Shown here one piece after another: positions 62,788-64,000 of a stretch of DNA of 64,000 nt. A program made the position numbers and the translations under genes. The DNA lies in assembly GCF_004011175.1 (NCBI RefSeq), contig NZ_RQXX01000003.1:248001-312000 (forward strand), read 5' to 3'. Under the pieces are notes generated by a model that saw nothing but the letters and a program-made list of their open reading frames with translations, did not search any database and was not told the DNA's origin. Source of the stretch: Mesobaculum littorinae. GTDB taxonomy: Bacteria; Pseudomonadota; Alphaproteobacteria; Rhodobacterales; Rhodobacteraceae. Every line of letters begins with the position of its first letter. Positions within the stretch are counted from its first letter, which is position 1.

Positions 62788-63651
62788 TCAGGCAGCTTTG
62801 ACGAACTGCGCCCGATAGTCTGACGCGAACTGCTCGAAATCGTGAGGTGGCACCCCGGTGAGCCGCTCGACCTCGGATGTCGGATCGACGGCATGGTGGC
62901 CGGCGACCACGTCAGCGAACTGGACGGCAAGCCCCTTGGCCATCCATTGCGAAGTGCCGACCGCCCTCATCAATCCCCAGAAGGCGGATTTCGGCAAGTT
63001 GACGAACCTCACCTTGCGGCCGAGCACATCGCTCAGACGGCGGCTGATGTCGCGCATGTCCAGAGCTTCGGGTCCGGTGAGGAAGTATGTCGCCTTGTCA
63101 TGGCCGCCTTCGGTCAAAACCGTCACGGCCACCCGGGCGACGTCGCGTGTATCGACCCAGGAGGCGCATCCCTTGCCCGACGTCTGCGGCAGGACCCCCT
63201 TCGAGATAGGGTCTTTGAACCACAGGAGATTCTGCATGTAGGCGGTGGGTCTGAGGATGGTCCACCGAAGACCCGACGCGCGAAGATGATGGTCGATATG
63301 GGCATGGGCCTGTGCCCACGGCACTGGCGTGCGCAGGTTGCTGTCTGAGGCTGAAATCTTGACGATCCGACTGACACCCGCCGCCTTGGCCGCGTCTATG
63401 GCGCGAATTTCGCGGTCGGTCTGATCGGGGGACGGACCCGAGAGAAGCAACATCGACTCGCACCCCTCCATCGCGCCGGTCAGCGTATCGGGCCTGTCGA
63501 AGTCGCCCAGAACCGCATCGATGCCCTTTTCCCGAAAGGCGTTGATCTGTTCTTGCTTGCGGCACATGGCCCTGAAGGGGGTGCCTGCATCGTGCAGCAA
63601 ACGGCAGACTTCGCCGCCGATATCGCCGGTGGCTCCTGTCACGAGTATCAT
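62788..63651 (-). CDS. NmrA-like NAD(P)H-binding protein (second)
   Basis: The 287-residue protein begins MILVTGATGDIGGEVCRLLHDAG and has VLGDFDRPDTLTGAMEGCESMLLLSG, RIVKISASDSN and RWTILRPTAYMQNLL, typical of NmrA/azoreductase-like short-chain proteins. It overlaps the upstream MarR gene by four bases (ATGA), so both are expressed together. Confidence 0.83.
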   Translation of the reverse strand: MILVTGATGDIGGEVCRLLHDAGTPFRAMCRKQEQINAFREKGIDAVLGDFDRPDTLTGAMEGCESMLLLSGPSPDQTDREIRAIDAAKAAGVSRIVKISASDSNLRTPVPWAQAHAHIDHHLRASGLRWTILRPTAYMQNLLWFKDPISKGVLPQTSGKGCASWVDTRDVARVAVTVLTEGGHDKATYFLTGPEALDMRDISRRLSDVLGRKVRFVNLPKSAFWGLMRAVGTSQWMAKGLAVQFADVVAGHHAVDPTSEVERLTGVPPHDFEQFASDYRAQFVKAA

Positions 63652-64000
63652 TCGTTCGCTTCCTTGTTCATGTGGTATTCGGCCGAGTCACCGTCGGCAC
63701 TGCGACGCTCGAGCTCTTCGGCAAGGACGTCGCGGACCTGCTGAAGCGTCACGACGGCGTCGCGAATGCGGCGGCTGCCGACGCGGCCGGCTATCGCTGC
63801 GTCGATCGGCTCGGCCGCCTGTTCTGCCAGGGCAACCGCTTCCCGCCCCGCATCCGTCAGAACGACGAGCTTTGCCCGCCTGTGGTGCGGGTTTGCCGTG
63901 AAGGCGACAAGACCGCGCTCGGCCAGCAAATCCACGCTGCGTTGCACGGCCTGACGGGTCAGCCCCATGTTGCGCGCGATCGAGGCGGTTGGCAGGGGCT
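63648..64000 (-). CDS. MarR-family transcriptional regulator, N-terminus outside the window
   Basis: The frame is open through the window end. The visible part holds the recognition region PTASIARNMGLTRQAVQRSVDLLAERGLVAFTANPHHRRAKLVVLTDAGREAVA, i.e. helix-turn-helix plus wing, and the C-terminal dimer helices. It is coupled to the NmrA-like gene downstream and probably controls it. Confidence 0.82.
   Translation of the reverse strand, partial: PLPTASIARNMGLTRQAVQRSVDLLAERGLVAFTANPHHRRAKLVVLTDAGREAVALAEQAAEPIDAAIAGRVGSRRIRDAVVTLQQVRDVLAEELERRSADGDSAEYHMNKEANE

Overview
The window is about 64 kb of very GC-rich chromosomal DNA from an alphaproteobacterium, most likely a Rhodobacteraceae/Roseobacter-group organism. 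Supporting signs are the rimP-nusA-ylxR-infB order, parvulin-argJ-mutT linkage, several TRAP transporters, many TGATG/ATGA gene overlaps, a BigR-type sulfur regulator and a Zur-controlled znu locus. No rRNA, tRNA, CRISPR array, IS element or phage gene was found.

Layout. 1-12.5 kb is housekeeping: a parvulin isomerase (cut by the window edge), argJ, mutT, a 45-residue small protein, the convergent rimP-nusA-ylxR-infB operon with a promoter and leader terminator, then a CDGSH/ferredoxin protein, an endonuclease/phosphatase-family protein, cardiolipin synthase and a cytochrome c. 12.7-31.2 kb is the most interesting part, a catabolic supercluster. It holds an aldehyde dehydrogenase, a benzoylformate-decarboxylase-like enzyme with a divergent LysR regulator, two LigM-like tetrahydrofolate-dependent aromatic O-demethylases, MetF and PurU for the methyl group, and a TRAP importer. 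It also holds a type I (VOC) extradiol dioxygenase, the gallate lower-pathway enzymes GalD, GalB and LigK, an NAD-binding oxidoreductase and two FadR-type GntR regulators. The parts read as a route from methoxylated, lignin-derived aromatics through a gallate-like trihydroxy acid to pyruvate and oxaloacetate. The usual type II gallate/protocatechuate dioxygenase is absent, and a VOC enzyme sits in its place. Operators of the ATGTATACAT type lie just upstream of four transcription units.

31.3-33.7 kb is a bigR/blh sulfide-detoxification locus whose two-part transporter (pmpAB) looks decayed. 33.8-41.4 kb pairs a fused 5-oxoprolinase with a divergent TRAP transporter and a MarR-type regulator, suggesting 5-oxoproline uptake and hydrolysis. 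41.6-52.3 kb holds a lytic transglycosylase, then zinc homeostasis genes (a Zur-box-preceded CobW metallochaperone with a small Cys-rich partner, znuBC-zur, znuA and a ZevAB-like pair) interrupted by a PhoX-type phosphatase.

52.3-55.7 kb is a gene graveyard: frameshifted and deleted remnants of a glycine-betaine ABC transporter (proX, proV, proW) and a choline sulfatase. 56.4-64 kb is an accessory stretch of small oxidoreductases, a glyoxalase-fold protein and an epoxide hydrolase, each next to its own LysR, TetR or MarR regulator, with a stray methionine-aminopeptidase fragment. All functions are assigned by reading translated sequence and motifs; no database search was run.
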